DNA from: Rhizomys pruinosus
Lineage: Eukaryota; Chordata; Mammalia; Rodentia; Spalacidae
Assembly: GCA_009823505.1 (NCBI GenBank)
Contig: VZQC01001663.1
Span: 572,424 to 636,423, forward strand
DNA: 64,000 bases
Direction of reading: 5' to 3'
A program made the translations under genes and the position numbers. Under the pieces are notes generated by a model. That model ran no database searches. It saw nothing but the letters and a program-made list of their open reading frames with translations, and was not told the origin of the DNA. Positions within the stretch are counted from its first letter, which is position 1; each line of letters opens with the position of its first letter. Shown here one piece after another: positions 44,262-55,137 of the stretch.

Positions 44262-45008
44262 AAAAGTGTTCAACATCGCTAATAATCAAGGAAATGCAAA
44301 TTAAAATCACTTTAAGATATTATCACTCCAAAAGACTGGCTAGGACCAAGAAAACAAATGATAACAAATGGTGGAGAGGTTGTAGGGAAAGGGGAATACT
44401 CATTCACTGCTGGTCGGAATATAAACTTGTATATCCTCTATGGAAAGCAGTGTGGAGAACCCTTAAAATACTGAAAATGAGCCTACCACCTGACTCAGTC
44501 ATACCACTCCTGGGTACATACTCACAAAACTCATCCTACCACAAGTGTTCCAAGCAAAGGAATTGCTCTTCTAATTAGACAAAATAGCCCTCCTTTGCTT
44601 GCAACATTTTTGTCCATCCTTTCACCTTAAGGTGGTGCCTGTCCTTGAGGGTGACATGGGTTTCTTGTAGAGAGCAGACAGATTGGTTCTGTTTCCTAAT
44701 CCAGTCTCCCAGTCTATGTCTTTTGAGTGGAGAGTTTAGACCATTAATATTTAATATTATTATTCAAAGATGTATTAATATTATTATTCAAAGAAACACA
44801 CAAAGATGTGTGTTTCTTCCTTTCACCTTATTTTCTGTTTGGATTCTTGGTCTAGGTTTGTATTTCCACAGTTATACTGTTAATAATTACTCTCTCTAAC
44901 TGCTTGGGGATAGTTGCTTCTTTCCCCTGACCTTTCTATGTAACTTTTTGTTTTTTTTCTTTTGCCTTCAGTATTTTGTCTTTGTTTTGAGCATCTAACT
45001 GCATTTTA

Positions 45009-45330
45009 TTTTATTATAAATTTTCTAATTTTCTTTTTTAAATTACTTCTTTATTTTTTTCATTTTGTAACAATAAGTAATAATTTATGAGTACAAGCAT
45101 CCTTCATGTAAAACCAATTTGCAAGTAGTTGTGCCCAAACCCACACAGCCCATGGGTCCCACCATCCAGCTGAGGGGGGGGGGGAGGACTTGTATGTTCA
45201 ATCAAATTGATCAGATGAGTGTCCAGACTATATTGCTGTAGTTTCGCCATTCACCCCAATTGCAGCCCTTACATTCTGTCACGCCCCCTCTTCCGCAGAT
45301 TGTTCCCTAGGCTTAGAAAAGGGGCACAGG
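45009..45330 (-). repeat. Unclassified retroposed repeat, copy B
   Basis: Reverse copy of the 847-1110 repeat followed by an A-rich tail (T-rich here, 45009-45062). TGCATTTTA (45000-45008) and TGCGTTTTA (45331-45339) form a target duplication with one mismatch. Tail and duplication show L1-type mobilisation as a discrete unit into L1 ORF1. Contains a G run at 45174-45184. Confidence 0.7.
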
Positions 45331-45827
45331 TGCGTTTTAACCATGATATGGAGCTGGGAAGTTCTTTTCTGATCTTGTCTATTTGGTATTCTATGTCCTT
45401 CCGGTATTCGTATGGGTTTGTCATTTTACATCTTCGGGACATTTTCTTCTATTATTCTGTTGAAGATCTGATCAATACTGTTGCCCTGGGATTCTTCTCC
45501 TTCCTCTTTCCCTATGATGCGAAGATTTGGTCTTTTCACAGTGTCCCACATTTCCTGATTGCTCTACTCTTGTGGGTGTTTTTTTTTTTTTTTTTCATAC
45601 TCTTTTCTTGAGTTTTGTAATTCTTCCATGCTATCTTCCGGTGTTGATATTCTATTTTCTGTTTCCTCCAATCTGTTACAGAGGCTTTCTCCCATCCTTT
45701 CCTGGTGAGTTTTCTATTTCCTTTTTCATTTCATCTTTTTTTCTTTCCTATTTCCAGTTCCTCCTGTAGCTTGTCCTAGAGCTCTCATCCTAGATCCTTG
45801 ATTCTCTGGTCTGCTTCCTGTTTTGTT

Positions 45828-46172
45828 TCAGTTTGGGACCTTTTCAGTTTCTACTTCCTTCCAGAGTTTGTCATTCTCTCCCCCTAATTCTTTCCAGAGT
45901 TTATCATTCTTTCCCTCTATTTCTTTCCAGAGTTTGTTACTCTCTCCTTTTAACTCCTTGATTTGTTCTTTGTATTTCTTGATTTCTTTGAGTATGTTCA
46001 TGATTGCTCTTTTAAGATCTGTGTCCTGGGTTACCTCCAGGGAGATCTCATTATTGGAGTCTTCTGTAGGACTGATAGAGTTTGGTGTGGATTTATTTTT
46101 TGCTTTTCCCATGTTGTTATTTTGTCCTTGTGTTTTGGGCATGTGGGTTTCTTTTGTTGTAGTCTGATACAA
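45828..46172 (-). pseudogene. L1 ORF1 N-terminal fragment with expanded coiled coil
   Basis: 114 residues: NKSTPNSISPTEDSNNEISL then a coiled coil in which an 11-residue unit (KLWKEIEGKND, KLWKELGGEND, KLWKEVE...) occurs three times. DNA period is exactly 33 bp (CCAGAGTTT at 45861, 45894, 45927). The other ORF1 (35551-35907) has a single KLWKEVE. Distal ORF1 is frame-broken. Confidence 0.88.
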
Positions 46173-46559
46173 AATTCAAATATTTCTTCTCTATGTTGAA
46201 GGCTTAATTTACTTCCTCTACTCAGGTGCCTTTGTTGTTTTCTTCTTATTTATGAAGAGCTGGCTGGCCTAGGGAACTCAGGTTTTCTCTTTTGGATGCA
46301 TACTGGAGTGTCCAGCTATCACTTCTCTTTCTTATCTGAAGTTTCTCCAGAGATCTGAACAGGTACCAAATCAGCTAGCTGCTGTGCATGCCCTCTCTGG
46401 TCATTCCAGATGCTTCCTGCTTGCCTGTTCTTTTAGGTTGGATTTGGAGTGTCAGGTTTGCTGTTTCTTCCATTACCTTGTGCCATAGAGTCACTACCTC
46501 TGTTCCCACTGGGATGACCACACCACAAATCACGGGGGAGGAAAGTGAGGATGACATGG

Positions 46560-46780
46560 CCGTCTTGGCCTGCTTGGTAGCTGGGGCCTTCACTCGACCC
46601 TCGTGACCTCAGTCTCACCCCAAGTCAGGTTGCTGCGACATTCACCCAGCCCATGCTGGGTCACTGGGACCTTCACCATCTCACCCCAAGTCTCTGGGAC
46701 CTTCACCCAGCCCTTGTGGCCCATGTCTCACAACAGGTCAGGTTGCTGGGAACTTCCCAGTGTCCCCTTAACCCATAAAG
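46560..46780 (-). promoter_or_regulatory. L1 5'-UTR promoter-like repeat units
   Basis: GC-richer than its surroundings, with degenerate units containing CTCACCCCAAGTC, GGGACCTTCACC and CAGGTTGCTG at roughly 55-65 bp spacing. The place upstream of ORF1 fits L1 5'-UTR monomers. Monomer type not identified. Confidence 0.5.
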
Positions 46781-46907
46781 TACAAAGACATGGTATGTAC
46801 AAGCACATAAACGCACATCTGCAAGTAACAAATAATAAATGAATTTTTTATTTACATATGCCCATGCCTACAGTAATATGTCATGATTTTTAAAGTATTC
46901 TTTGATC

Positions 46908-47165
46908 GGGGGCTGGAGAGATAGCCTAGCGGTTAAGAGCACCGACGCTCTTGCAGAGGACCCGGGTTCGATCCCCAGCACCCACATGGCGGCTAAGAAC
47001 CGTCTGTAACTCCAATTCCAGGAGAACTCCAGTTCCAGGGGAATCTGAGACCCTCTTCTGACCTCCGCGGCATTGCACGACACGGGTGCACAGACCTGCA
47101 TGCAAACAATACATTCATACACATACAAAAATAAAAAAATAAAAAAAAATAAAAAAAAAATTAAA
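46908..47165 (+). mobile_element. B2 SINE, long form, with target duplication
   Basis: Full-length B2 with intact B box GGGTTCGATCC and internal duplication (CTCCAATTCCAGGAGAACTC before CAGTTCCAGGGG). ATTCTTTGATC flanks at 46897-46907 and 47166-47176. The CpGs are well kept (GACCTCCGCGGCATTGCACG), so young. Confidence 0.95.
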
Positions 47166-47176
47166 ATTCTTTGATC

Positions 47177-47989
47177 ACACAAATGAATAAAATTACATAT
47201 TGTCTGAGCTTTCCTCCTTAACCTAATCTCAAGGAAATCTGGTTGAACTCTCAGTGATCTGATTCCCAGCCCCTGGCACCTGTATTATAAGAAAAAGTTC
47301 ATCTATAATTTGAGGTCAGCCTGACATTAGCTCAGGAGACAAGGCTGTTTGTCATTCTTCCTAAAGATGAGATATTTCTTGTGTGATGAGGTGGAGCAGG
47401 GACAATCTCCACTTTAGTGGACTTTATGATCCTGGTCAGTATATGAACTTGAGCATCTCTTCCTGTACTCATTGATTGGTTATGTGCTTTGGACATTTTT
47501 CATAATAACAGCACTTTTTCGGAGTTTCTTTACCCTTCTCCCCTTTAGATCACAATGAAAAGCAGACACTCTTTTTCACCCACATACTTCATCTTCCGAG
47601 GCCATGCCTTTGCTAGCTTGAGAATTTTAAGAAGAATTATAGATCTGCAGTGTCTAGATACCTGGAAATCTCTTCCTGGTTTTCTCCCTATCACTTTCCC
47701 ATGAGAACATGGTGTGTCTTTGAGTAATGGTGTGTTTTAAGAAAATGTATTATAGAAATAGGTGATGCCCTTCATTCTATAAGGAATTCCTGACCCTTCT
47801 GGTCAGGGGCAGTTGTCCTTTCCTCTCATTCTTATTTTTCCTCAAGCTTGATACTGTGTGGTGTTCCCATAGTTTGATAGCTTCAAGTGTTATAATTTGC
47901 CTTTAAGTTATTATATGTCAGTTTATGTGTGATGTAAAAGTAAATACAATGGCCATCAAAATTCCAATTGGGTTTTGAAATAAACTGCT
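47177..47989. other. Unique spacer
   Basis: No gene or repeat recognised. Confidence 0.35.
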
Positions 47990-48486
47990 TAATTGCTACA
48001 AGTGGGCATCCAGTTGTCTCAACTGTTTTAGTGAAGAGCTTTTCTTTACCTAGCATGTGTTCTTGTCAGCTTTGTTAAAGATCAGCTGCCTATAAATACA
48101 TGGAGCTACCTTGGAGATCACCATTCTATTATGGTGGCATGTATGCCTTTTTCAGTGGAATACCATATCATTTAGAGTAAACAGCTTTGTTGAGTATTCT
48201 GTCAAAAGTTAATTTATGGCCTCTGGCATTATTCTCACTTGGAATGGCTTTTGATATTTGAGGAAAATCATATGAATTTTAGCTTTTTTCCTGTTTTTTG
48301 ATGAAAATGGCATTGTGGTTTTGAAAGGCATCATGCTTAATACATACTTTCTTTGTGCAATTTTTATATTTTAATAATTTTAATTCTTATAGTTGATGGC
48401 CATATAATGATTTTCGAGTTAATGTCTTCTTCACTTTTATTTAAGTACTTTATAGTGTGTTATACAGATGTTCCACTTTTATTCTT

Positions 48487-48637
48487 TCTTTTTTGGTCTT
48501 TTTGAGACAGGGACACCCTGTAGCTCCAGCTGACCTGGAACTTTCTCTGTAGACCAGGCTGGCCTTGAACTCACAGAGATCCCCCTACCTCTGCCTCCCA
48601 ATTGCTAGGATTAAAGGTGTGTGCCACCATGCCCGGC
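48487..48637 (-). mobile_element. B1 SINE with target duplication
   Basis: GGTCTTTTTGAGACAGGG to ACCATGCCCGGC, flanked by TCCACTTTTATTCTT at 48472-48486 and 48638-48652. Confidence 0.95.
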
Positions 48638-48745
48638 TCCACTTTTATTCTTAATATTATTCCTAATTTTATGCTATTAAAGTTGATTTGACTTCTTTAT
48701 TTCTTGTTTTGTTTAGTTGCCTGTTAATTGATAGAAATATCTGAC

Positions 48746-48822
48746 AGATTAGAATGTTAATCTATAGTCTCAACTTTACTGTATTAATTAGATTAGAATA
48801 TTAATCTATAGTCTCAACTTTA
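48746..48822. repeat. 33-bp direct duplication
   Basis: AGATTAGAATGTTAATCTAT..CAACTTTA at 48746-48778 recurs with one change at 48790-48822. Local duplication within the ancient L1. Confidence 0.85.
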
Positions 48823-48965
48823 TTTACTATACAACATTTTGTACAAAATATTTATAGATTTGTCTGTATATTAGATCATGTCATCTGCAAGAAGAAACTA
48901 TTTAAATTTAACATAAAATATCTGGACTATTTCCCCAAAACTCATGTTTTAAATATGTTGGACTT

Positions 48966-49170
48966 GGGGCTAGAGAGACATCTAAGCAGTTAAATGTGTG
49001 TACTGCTCTTGCTGAAGACCCAAGTTCAATTCCCAGCAACAACACTGAATGACTCAAAATCACCTGAAACTCCAACTTCAGGGGACCTATCACCATCTTG
49101 TGAGCTCCAAGGGTACTACTTCCACATTCACATGCATATACATAATTAAAAATAAAGTAATTTTTTTTCA
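48966..49170 (+). mobile_element. Old B2-type SINE
   Basis: TGGGGCTAGAGAGACATCTA head, CTGCTCTTGCTGAAGACCC, AAAAATAAAG tail. Confidence 0.75.
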
Positions 49171-49738
49171 TTAAAAGGTGCTGTGTGAAGCATGGTGTTA
49201 TTTTAAAGTGCTGAGACTTTCAAAAGCTCTGGCATGCTAGGGTAACTGTAGTCTATTGGCAGTGGGAGGGTTGTGGGGATTTTCTTCTTGCTCATCCTGA
49301 GCATGCAGCAAGAAGCTTTGTTCACCATGGGCTTCCTGCCATGAGTTACTGATTTACCCCAGATCCAAAACCCACAGGACTAACCACGGGTAGCCTGGAA
49401 ACCACTCTGAGCCACAGTAGTCTCTTTCCCTTTATAAGCTGAAAAACCTTAAGACTCTGTTCTAGCTGTAGAAACCTTATAGTACAATCCTGCCAGGTAA
49501 TCTCCACATTCCTCAGTTACTTGGCATAAATCAGAGTTTTATTCTCCATAACCTCAATAGATTGCAAAGACAAGTGAGAGCTCAGAGTACATTTGCTTCT
49601 GCTGAACCTAGAGTAACTCTGTTCTCTTGAATTTGTCATCTGTGGTAAAGCAAGCAGGCTTCGATATTGGATAGAAAGAAGTTCCAATTATGCACTCACA
49701 AATTACATCTTGATTACCTTAGTCAATTATAAAGTGTG

Positions 49739-49740
<2 letters not shown>
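49171..49740. other. Unique spacer
   Basis: No gene or repeat recognised. Confidence 0.35.

Positions 49741-49788
<48 letters not shown>
49741..49788. repeat. (TC)n microsatellite
   Basis: About 24 perfect TC units. The 99-residue frame beginning there (49736-50035) is microsatellite plus SINE. Confidence 0.95.
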
Positions 49789-49790
<2 letters not shown>

Positions 49791-49889
49791 CATTTTCATG
49801 TGTTCACATACTTGTGCCCGCGAGTTCAGCCTCTGATGTTATTCCTCAAAAGGGGTCTACCTTGCATTTCTCTGTCATTGTGTGTTTGT

Positions 49890-50085
49890 TTTCTATACCA
49901 ATGTCTCTCATTGGAACTGGTGACTGGCCTAGGTTAACTCATAAACTTGCCACAGGATTCCACATACCACTGCCTCCCCAGTGTTGGGATTACAAGCATG
50001 CATCCCCACACCTGGCTCTTCTACACGGGTACTAGGGACTGGACTCATGGTTGCACAGCAAGGACTTTACCAACTGAGTTTTCAC
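49890..50085 (-). mobile_element. B4/RSINE-like SINE
   Basis: CACTGCCTCCCCAGTGTTGGGATTACA-type B1-like end followed by ACTAGGGACTGGACTCATGG and TTTACCAACTGAG, the reverse of a B4-type head. Confidence 0.55.
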
Positions 50086-50213
50086 CTAAGCTCAACTGGG
50101 TTAAATTTAACATTTCTAAGTATCTTCACTTTCTTCTTATTTCATTATAGATCATAATAATTGCAGTAATCTTATATATTTACATTTAGAATTTAAAATG
50201 AGGAATTGCTTAT

Positions 50214-50215
<2 letters not shown>

Positions 50216-50268
<53 letters not shown>

Positions 50269-50274
50269 TATATG
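50216..50274. repeat. (TA)n microsatellite
   Basis: Nearly pure TA run with one ACACAC interruption at about 50258-50264. Confidence 0.95.
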
Positions 50275-50449
50275 GCTAAATAGATACCCTGGGCAAATGT
50301 TATACTCATATATAGATATATGAATATGTCGCCATGCATCTATATGTATACTAAGTACAGACAGATATAGATAATACTTACCCCAGAATATCCAACTGTT
50401 ATTAATCAATTTGCATGTTCATGATCACTATATTGTCAATAATCTCAGG

Positions 50450-50595
50450 CCAGCCAAATGGCTCAGGGGTAAATGTCCTTGCTTTAAAACTCACCACCTC
50501 AGTTTCAGCCTTTAATCCTGGAACCATGGAAGGAGAGAACCAACTCCCGTAAGTTGTCCTCTGATATTTCCACACATGCACTATGGTGTGCCACT

Positions 50596-50628
<33 letters not shown>

Positions 50629-50660
50629 TACACACACACAAGGAGAGATAGATTTTAAGA
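50450..50660 (+). mobile_element. B3 SINE with (CA)n tail
   Basis: GGCCAGCCAAATGGCTCAGG, GGAAGGAGAGAACCAACTCC, AAGTTGTCCTCTGATATTTC and a CA tail at 50597-50640, the B3 layout. Confidence 0.75.
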
Positions 50661-50737
50661 ATAAAAAATCTAGTATGCATATAAAGTGTCCAAATTTAAA
50701 TAAGATGGACATGAATTGAATAACCTGCAATGGTGGG

Positions 50738-50953
50738 TTTGCATCATGGTGGTTAAGGGTGCTGACTGCTCTTGCAGAGGACCTGGGTTCGATCCCCAGC
50801 ACCCACATGGTGGTTGAGAACCATCTTTAACTCCAGTTCCAAGGGAATCCGACACCCTCTTCCAACCTCTGCAGCATTGCACAACATGGGTGCACAAACC
50901 TACATGCAGACAATACATTCATATACATAAAAAATAAGTAAAATTTTAAAAAT
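50738..50953 (+). mobile_element. B2 SINE with altered head
   Basis: Body (GTTAAGGGTGCTGACTGCTC to AAATAAGTAAAATTTTAAA) is a normal short-form B2. The first 20 or so bases (GGTTTGCATCATGGTGG) lack the usual GGGGCTGGAGAGATGG, so the A-box side is lost or replaced. Confidence 0.85.
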
Positions 50954-52257
50954 GTGGATGCTTTAAGCCAAACAGATGAAGCCCCACTGGCTCATAACCT
51001 ATAATGAGAAATATATGATGTGGTGATAATAGGTACTATTTCATGCAAATGTGACACTGCACATGTCTTCATGTTGTGGAAGATGTTTATCAGCGATGCA
51101 AATACCCATCATTATTTCACAATACATTCTAGTATCTATTTTAGTCACTAAAAGCACAAAAACGCAGATTCTATATTTCACTTGTTTAGAATGTTATTAT
51201 ATTATGCATTTTTAATAAAACTGAAAGGAACTGGAAACTATTACCATGTTTGTTTGATCAATGTTCAGAATAAATCTATATGGTGCATTGTTTAGCAAAA
51301 CCCTAAGCATCTTCTTTTCAGACAACAATAGATAAGTTAATAAGATGTCAAATCATATAAGCTAAATCATGCATGATTAGGTACCACGAAATAGCATGTT
51401 GATGCTTCATTTCAGAATTTTAATAATGGGTAGAAATTGTTGTTGATTGGACATATTAATTAGCATGATAATCATTAGTTATCATAGCAATGGCTTTCAA
51501 ACAGTTAAGAGTCTGTGATTATAAGAAAACTATAGCCATAATTTATAGCACTTGAGTTCATTTAGTCTAAGAATAATGACTACAAAATAAAAATAGATAT
51601 AGTAATTTGCTAATTAAATGTTTTCAATTTGACAATTGTTGATATTTGCTTGTTAGTTCTCTTTGCCTCCATGAGTTTTAATCCAAAAATATGCACTAAA
51701 CAATTTGGAGTTTTCTCAAATTAATTTATCAGTCAACTTAAGCTTTTACCTAATAAAGATGTTTATTTTGCTTCAGGCATAAAATTCTCAGATAATCAAA
51801 AACAAGTCTGCTAAGTCAATGCCAATAATCTTCTAAGTATTTTGAACATTAATATTTATGAAGGACAAAAGGTTACTTTTCTAACTTTGCAATTAAATAT
51901 CTATTTTCTGTTCATAAATAGAAAATAATTAATGAATCAATATTTATGCAATTGTCTGCTTGCCAATTAATTACATATCTTAGGAATTCATAAATGACTT
52001 TGCTCTTCAAAGAATCAGCAATACAGAATTCTTTCTTTTCCTCCACTTTGAAATAATCTTTTCTCCGACTAATGTTTCCACATCCTTCAACGTGAACTAT
52101 TTTTTTTCTTATCCTGTGTTCTTCATACCCTACTTATCCTTTGTTCTTCTTCCTCCTCCTCACCTGTCCTTGATTGAATGTCATGTAAGGGGCTTACATG
52201 AAGCATTGTAGTAAGTAAGCAGTAGGGCTGAGGCAGAGCACAGGAAGAACAGGGTTC

Positions 52258-52258
<1 letters not shown>
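50954..52258. other. AT-rich, repeat-free stretch
   Basis: About 1.3 kb with no recognised SINE, LINE, LTR or microsatellite, the longest such block here. No gene frame. Several TAATTA/ATTAAT-type motifs (e.g. TTAATTAGCATGATAATCAT near 51455). Confidence 0.5.

Positions 52259-52308
<50 letters not shown>
52259..52308. repeat. (GT)n microsatellite
   Basis: About 24 perfect TG units. Confidence 0.95.
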
Positions 52309-52361
52309 TACAGAAGCCAGATGATGGCCTCTACTACCATGTTTCAGGAGCTGAAAAACAC

Positions 52362-52535
52362 CTTGTTGTTTTGAGACGGGGCTGGAATACACCATAGGCT
52401 AGGCTGGCTGGCCAGGGAGCCCCAGGGATCCTCCTGTCTCCATATGTCCAGTACAGTTCTAAGGTTAACTGTGAGTAAACTTCAGTTGCTTTACTTCAGC
52501 ACTTTACCAACTGAGCCATTGTCCCAACCCCAAAA
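52362..52535 (-). mobile_element. B4-like SINE
   Basis: TTTTGAGACGGGGCTGGAAT, CAGGGATCCTCCTGTCTCC and TTTACCAACTGAGCCATTG. Old, minus strand. Confidence 0.55.
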
Positions 52536-52633
52536 TGCAATTGCTTGCTGGGAGTTTTGAACTCAGGACCTTCAGATTATAAGAATGGCTTGCTCACTGC
52601 TAGGCTAAGGTGGCACCTAGGAGGAAGGTTCTT

Positions 52634-52715
52634 GCTAGGCCTGGTAGAGTATGCCTTTAATCTGAGCACTCCAGAAGAAGAGGACATTGAGACCACTCTG
52701 ATAGATGATAGATAA

Positions 52716-52776
<61 letters not shown>

Positions 52777-52820
52777 ACCAGGCCAGCTGGAGATATGAGG
52801 AGATGTTGTCTCAAAAATGA
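52634..52820 (+). mobile_element. B1 split by a (GATA)n microsatellite
   Basis: Left B1 part GCCTGGTAGAGTATGCCTTT..GAGCACTCCAG; right part CCAGGCCAGCTGGAGATATG..GTTGTCTCAAAAATG. Between them a GATA run at 52699-52776 replaces the B1 centre. Confidence 0.8.
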
Positions 52821-53620
52821 AAACTAAAAAAGTAAAAAGAAAAAAAGAAAGCTCTTATGGTCTGATGTTATGAAGTTGAAAGAAATTTTCCTGAATCATA
52901 GTCTAGGAACCTTTCAGAAGTCCCCACTGTGTTTTGCTACATAAGCAAAAGAGGTTTGTCCAGCTTGTCCCATGTTGTTCACAATACTCCTGAGACAGGG
53001 CCAGAGAGGGCAGAGCTTCTCAGAACAGCAAGACAAGCATGTTTACCCCTACAAAGGAGTTGTGATAAGGAGATATTTCTGGAAAGGACAGAGGATATAG
53101 AAGGAATACAAAAAAAGAGACTGCAGAATTCAGCAAGGGGCTGGAGGAAGGATAGAAACCAGCCACAGACTGGAAATGCGCAAAAGCACAAGTATGCCTC
53201 TTGTCCCTGCTGTTTCCTTAAAAGCACATACATCACCTGATGGTTATCTCAACCACAGCCAGACTGAAGAGGGTGACAATCAGGCTACGCTAAGCAGGCA
53301 AGCCACATCGCTATAGGGAAAAGTCCTAGAAATGGGTTTTATTATTTAGCATAGATATGTCTTTTTTCTTAAAAGAAACAATCTTGGCTTATATTTTATT
53401 CATAGAAGACATTCTTTACTCTCTTGCCTTGAGTGATTTGGGCTGTGTGCAGATGTGAGCATCCTAGCTTTAAATTCACCTGTGCCCTTGAAACAGCAGC
53501 CTGGAGTACATCCAACATTTTAACACTTACTTCTGCTAGCCCGCCTTCTTTGTGAGCCTGTTCTGAATATCCTCTGAAAATCATGTTCTGGTGTTGTTGT
53601 TGAATAAACACTTTGCTTAA

Positions 53621-53621
<1 letters not shown>
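52821..53621. other. Unique spacer
   Basis: A 103-residue frame (52929-53240, plus) has no ATG at its start, no domain and no repeat match. Not called as a gene. Confidence 0.4.

Positions 53622-53664
<43 letters not shown>
53622..53664. repeat. (CA)n microsatellite
   Basis: About 20 CA units. Confidence 0.95.
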
Positions 53665-53665
<1 letters not shown>

Positions 53666-53989
53666 ACAGATGGAACATGTAAATAATTCAAGAACTGCAA
53701 AAAGCTCATCTCTATGAAGATCTATGGAAGAAGGGAAGTTCCCAATCTCTCCTGATGAAGAAGTAAGGCACAGAGTTTATTAGTGTTAAATGAGCTAGCA
53801 CATACTAAATAGGAAGCACATTTTTTTAGGAATAGTAAAAATAGCCTTCCTGGTTTTCCCTTCAGTGTTAAAGACTGATTATAATTATTTTCTGTCCAAC
53901 ATTTAATATTCATTTGTATACTGAATTGAATGATATTAACGTACATTCTCCAGAGGAATTTTAACAGTGTTTTCTAAGTCCAATACTTT
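53665..53989. other. Unique spacer
   Basis: No gene or repeat recognised. Confidence 0.35.
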
Positions 53990-54600
53990 TCTTTATCTCT
54001 GTAGATTATTGCAGCCCTCATCAGAGAATCTTCCAATTTCAAGTGGATGGTGATTAATACAGATACCCACAACTGGTTTCACAAGAAGAGAATAAGTTAC
54101 TGTGAGCACTCAGCTTTAAAGGGGTATCCATATGACAAAGACCCCAGGACTCAACAACATTGTGGAATGGGGGAAGGGCATAAAGATTGTAAGAACAAAA
54201 GGTTGAGGGAGATTGTTGAAAAATAATGCCTTCTAGATATGACAGGGACATTGCATTTATGAACTCACATTTGGTTACCCTCATGAGGCCCCACCCCAGC
54301 TGATGAGCTATTGGAAGGTAATGGCTTCTGGGAAATGGAAGTGTCACTTCTCTTTAGGGGTTTGCCACTGCTAAGGTTACCCATGCTCTATACCCATTTA
54401 CTTATGGGGCAGCATTAATTGGATTCAAAATAAACAAATAAATAAATAAATATAAATAAAAATATTAAGTTGGGAGGAGAATCTGTGAGATGCCCAACAG
54501 GGAGTAGAGGAGAAGTATGGATGGGTTAGTATGGCTTAAATACATTTTATATATGTATGAAATTACCAAAGAAAAAATAAATGCTATAAAGATACAAAAA
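53990..54600 (+). mobile_element. Old L1 (Lx-type) 3' UTR
   Basis: GATTATTGCAGCCCTCATCAG, GGGAAGGGCATAAAGATTGT, TTACCCATGCTCTATACCC, then GAAGTATGGATGGG and an AAAAAATAAATGC end. Paralogous to 56441-57100. Confidence 0.6.
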
Positions 54601-55137
54601 TCTGAATAGTTCATATTCCTGGTGGTCTATCTCTCACAAAACCAAGGAACTATATGACTGTACCAGACCCTGCCAATTGTTCTAAAGACTTCTCTAGAAA
54701 AGTTATAAGTGTCTTTAAGAAATCAAACACTTTATAGTCTGTCACTGACCATCCTGTTGTGAAGGAATTGAATTGACACTTCTATTTAAGAGAAGGCATC
54801 CTGTGTAGAGGAGAAGGGAACTGTGGCCCAGGATTTCAACCAATCTTGCATCTTGCCACTTATCTGCTAGGATATATTTGAAAATTTTCAGATAGCTTAG
54901 GATATTGATTTCATCATTTATAAAGCACAGATAATTTAAAAGTATATTCAGATGTGATGGGGAATACTGGAACAGAAAGGGATAAATGGTGTGCAGGATG
55001 GAAAGGAAGTGTTGAGGAAGGAGTATGAGGGAATGCTACCAACCCTGAAGACCACTGGAAATGTCATATGGAAACCTACTACTGTAGAAGCTTCCTAAAA
55101 TGCACTTCATTGGTTATCATAAAAAGACCAGTACCAG
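54601..55137. other. Unique spacer
   Basis: No gene or repeat recognised. Confidence 0.35.

Larger units (their letters stand above)
42314..44578 (+). mobile_element. L1 ORF2 segment (plus) inverted against its neighbours
   Basis: Runs from RT (TCCTAGAGGGAATTGGACTG) to near the ORF2 C-terminus in plus orientation, between minus-strand L1 segments on both sides. It overlaps the minus 3' segment in L1 coordinates by about 230 bp, so it is not a simple flip of one L1. Two B2s are nested at 43721-44261. Confidence 0.8.
44580..46780 (-). mobile_element. L1 5' half (minus)
   Basis: From right: 5' UTR with promoter-like repeats (46780-46230), ORF1 (46172 to about 44900), start of ORF2 endonuclease (44770-44590). 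It stops there, against the inverted ORF2 segment. An unclassified repeat is inserted in ORF1 at 45009-45330. Confidence 0.85.
47990..48965 (-). mobile_element. Ancient L1 ORF2 fragment
   Basis: Diverged reverse-complement L1: GTTAAAGATCAGCTGCCTAT and GATCATGTCATCTGCAAGAA (the region antisense to the RT catalytic site). Interrupted by the B1 at 48487-48637. Confidence 0.6.

Noticed and set aside
46908..46990. tRNA gene-like A and B boxes
   Set aside because: They are the Pol III promoter of a B2 SINE, not a folding tRNA; the same holds for every other B2.
52929..53240. 103-residue frame in unique sequence
   Set aside because: Starts at a non-ATG codon; an antisense frame of similar length overlaps it; no recognised motif.
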